This document shows positions 5,488-7,108 of a DNA stretch of 7,108 nucleotides, one piece after another (within the stretch, counting starts at the first letter, position 1; each line of letters starts with the position of its first letter). Location of the stretch: the NCBI GenBank assembly GCA_024225895.1, contig JAAEMC010000627.1, positions 1 through 7,108 on the forward strand. Reading direction: 5' to 3'. Position numbers and translations under genes: made by a program. The DNA is from Desulfobacteraceae bacterium. Its GTDB lineage: Bacteria; Desulfobacterota; Desulfobacteria; Desulfobacterales; Desulfobacteraceae. A model generated the notes under the pieces. The model was given only the letters and a program-made list of their open reading frames with translations, did no database searches and was not told the DNA's origin.

Positions 5488-5512
5488 AAAAAAGAATTTG
5501 GTTTTACCCAGG

Positions 5513-7108
5513 TCAGATCATCAAGGAAATTTCGGCTAAAGCAGCATCCAGTTTTTTTGGGGATATTTTGACACGGGTGCCTAATTCCTGGGCAAAAACA
5601 GAGATTTTATATTCTTCCAGCATCCAGTAAAAGAGTTCTGTTTTTATGGCCTTTTCCTTTGAAGATTCACTGGTTAATGTGTCTAAAACCGATTGTAGCC
5701 GTGTTGTATATTGTTTGACGGATTTGGCTTTTTTCATTTCTTTTGAAGGATCATCGCAAGTTCTTTGGACACGGACCCGAATACAGGCTGCATATCGTTG
5801 AAGATCTTTTATCCGTTCATATGAATACAAGGCTAAAAAATTATCCGGTATAAGACTTTTGAGTTCATTTGAAAGTGCTGATATCATGGAGAAGGTCTGG
5901 GGACGTTTTTGATATTTTAAAGAGAGCTTTTTGATAAGGTCCTGGGTCGCATCATATTCTTCACACAATTTTTCAATGGTTTTTAAAAACTGCCGGCCTT
6001 GGGTATAGAGGATTGGAAAAGTTGCCTGGGCATGGTCAAAGAAACCTTTTCGCGTCCTTATGTTTAGGGCAAAAAGATGGGTGCAGATAGAATCATATAA
6101 AGCGGTTTGAAACGCTTTGGTACCATTGAAAAGCCGGGTGTATTTTTTTAAGGGGGCAAAGGCATTGATGTCCTTTTTAAGGGATTTAAAATCATTGGCA
6201 AAGCTTATTTCAAAAAGATACCGGATGCCTTGAGAATGAAACGCAATGGCATCATCCTTGGATTTGAACAACCGCAAAGCAAGTTGAGAGTTTTCTTTTT
6301 TAAGCCCTAAAAAAACTTTGATTGAAAATTTTTCTTCCTCTTTTAATGTAATCGTTTCTTTTATGTCGTCCATATTCCATTGGATGATGTTGTCTTTTTC
6401 AAATTGTGATTTTGCCTTTTCAAATCCCGAAGCTTGTTTGGGAGTGGTTTGGTTCCGAAAAAGGTTTAATTGGGATTTTTCTCTAAAGGATTTAATCTCC
6501 TGGTTTTGTTTATCCCGAATGGAAAATCGCATCTTTAAATGATTGTGCAGGTTCTCTTCTGACCAGGCTGTGGGCGGGACATCAGTATTAAAACGGGTTT
6601 TAACAAAAACGGAAAGCATTGAAAACAAAGGTTTGTCTTCCTTGGGCATCTCTTGGGCGATGATGGCGGCTTTCTGGTTTGCAGGTACGAGCTTGACCCT
6701 GTATTTTTTTGGCAGGTTCTTTATCAGGGCACAGATTTTTTCTTCAAAGAGTCCTGGGACCAGCCTGTCTGTCTGGTTTTTAGAAACCAGTTCCGCTGAT
6801 TGTTCAGGGACCATGATGGTGACGCCGTCTTTCAGGGATCCGGGATCAAAGGCATATTCCAGGCGAAAGCTTGCCTGATCCATGGCAAGGGTATCGGGAA
6901 AAAGAACCAGTTCATCTTCATTCACGCTTTCTTTTTGAAGATCTGTCAGCTTCATTTTTAGAAAGGCGTCATCTCCCTGGTCTTTTAAAAATCTGGCAAA
7001 GGTGCGGATGTTGTAAAAGGGTTTGGGCAGTTTTGCATGGTAAAAAAGGTAGATATCGTCTTCAGATGCCAGAATATCCCTTTTCCGGGTTTTGTTTTCC
7101 AGGTTTTC
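5513..7108 (-). CDS. hrpA: ATP-dependent RNA helicase HrpA, C-terminal part (DUF3418)
   Basis: C-terminal 531 residues of a DEAH-box RNA helicase of the HrpA type; the helicase core lies beyond the right edge. The frame is open to position 7108 with no start needed; the Met at 6955 is internal. Just upstream of it the sequence RKRDILASEDDIYLFYH matches, from memory, the RRRDI...DDETLFEFYD region of E. coli HrpA. YAFDPGSLKDGVTIMVP (visible residues about 84-100), VPGLFEEKICALIKNLPKKY and WMLEEYKISVFAQELGTRVK near the end correspond to the DUF3418 module. HrpA unwinds mRNA and, in E. coli, helps rescue stalled ribosomes. The middle of this region is poorly conserved and lysine-rich. It is convergent with the binding-protein array and functionally unrelated to it. 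No truncation is visible at the 3' end. Confidence 0.92.
   Translation of the reverse strand, partial: ENLENKTRKRDILASEDDIYLFYHAKLPKPFYNIRTFARFLKDQGDDAFLKMKLTDLQKESVNEDELVLFPDTLAMDQASFRLEYAFDPGSLKDGVTIMVPEQSAELVSKNQTDRLVPGLFEEKICALIKNLPKKYRVKLVPANQKAAIIAQEMPKEDKPLFSMLSVFVKTRFNTDVPPTAWSEENLHNHLKMRFSIRDKQNQEIKSFREKSQLNLFRNQTTPKQASGFEKAKSQFEKDNIIQWNMDDIKETITLKEEEKFSIKVFLGLKKENSQLALRLFKSKDDAIAFHSQGIRYLFEISFANDFKSLKKDINAFAPLKKYTRLFNGTKAFQTALYDSICTHLFALNIRTRKGFFDHAQATFPILYTQGRQFLKTIEKLCEEYDATQDLIKKLSLKYQKRPQTFSMISALSNELKSLIPDNFLALYSYERIKDLQRYAACIRVRVQRTCDDPSKEMKKAKSVKQYTTRLQSVLDTLTSESSKEKAIKTELFYWMLEEYKISVFAQELGTRVKISPKKLDAALAEISLMI

Noticed and set aside
5488..5512. Possible bidirectional terminator between copy C and hrpA
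   Set aside because: The 25-nt gap has no inverted repeat; only an A run on one side. Termination may occur inside the opposing gene or be rho-dependent.
6318..6878. Plus-strand reading frames of 74 and 111 codons opposite hrpA
   Set aside because: They lie entirely within the well-matched HrpA DUF3418 coding sequence and show no independent coding features.

Overview
The window looks like a chromosomal segment from a Gram-negative bacterium of moderately low GC content. The likely group is a Desulfobacter-like member of the Desulfobacterota (Deltaproteobacteria). This assignment is inferred from style: Sec-exported periplasmic binding proteins, a CcdA-type thiol reductant transporter and an HrpA helicase with the DUF3418 C-terminus. 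No taxonomic marker gene is present.

Layout. (1) Positions 1-1815, minus strand: a compact two-gene unit, ccdA (1815-1117, TTG start with a good ribosome binding site) followed 11 nt later by an MFS transporter whose C-terminus runs off the left edge. (2) 1816-2208: an AT-rich divergent intergenic region. It holds a good sigma70-like promoter for the rightward genes, a palindrome overlapping its -35 box, a leader of about 170 nt and two doubtful small reading frames. (3) 2209-5487, plus strand: four genes for secreted solute-binding proteins of the SBP_bac_3 (PF00497) fold. The first is a divergent member. The other three (2999-3766, 3921-4688, 4720-5487) are close tandem paralogues, about two-thirds identical by eye. 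No ABC permease or ATPase accompanies them. The 154-nt spacer between the first and second triplet members carries what looks like the decayed 5' end of a further such gene. (4) 5513-7108, minus strand: the C-terminal 531 residues of HrpA, convergent with the binding-protein array.

How the parts relate. The array probably forms one rightward transcription unit producing several related periplasmic receptors. They may share a transporter or sensor encoded elsewhere. Duplication, divergence and loss are all visible in the array, so it appears to be an evolving set. CcdA moves reducing equivalents to the periplasm. All three close paralogues carry a conserved Cys-X6-Cys pair in the mature protein, so a link is conceivable but unproven. 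The most interesting parts are the orphan array, its shared unusual ligand-pocket residues, the relic gene between copies and the long leader. I saw no CRISPR array, tRNA, rRNA, complete insertion sequence or convincing rho-independent terminator.
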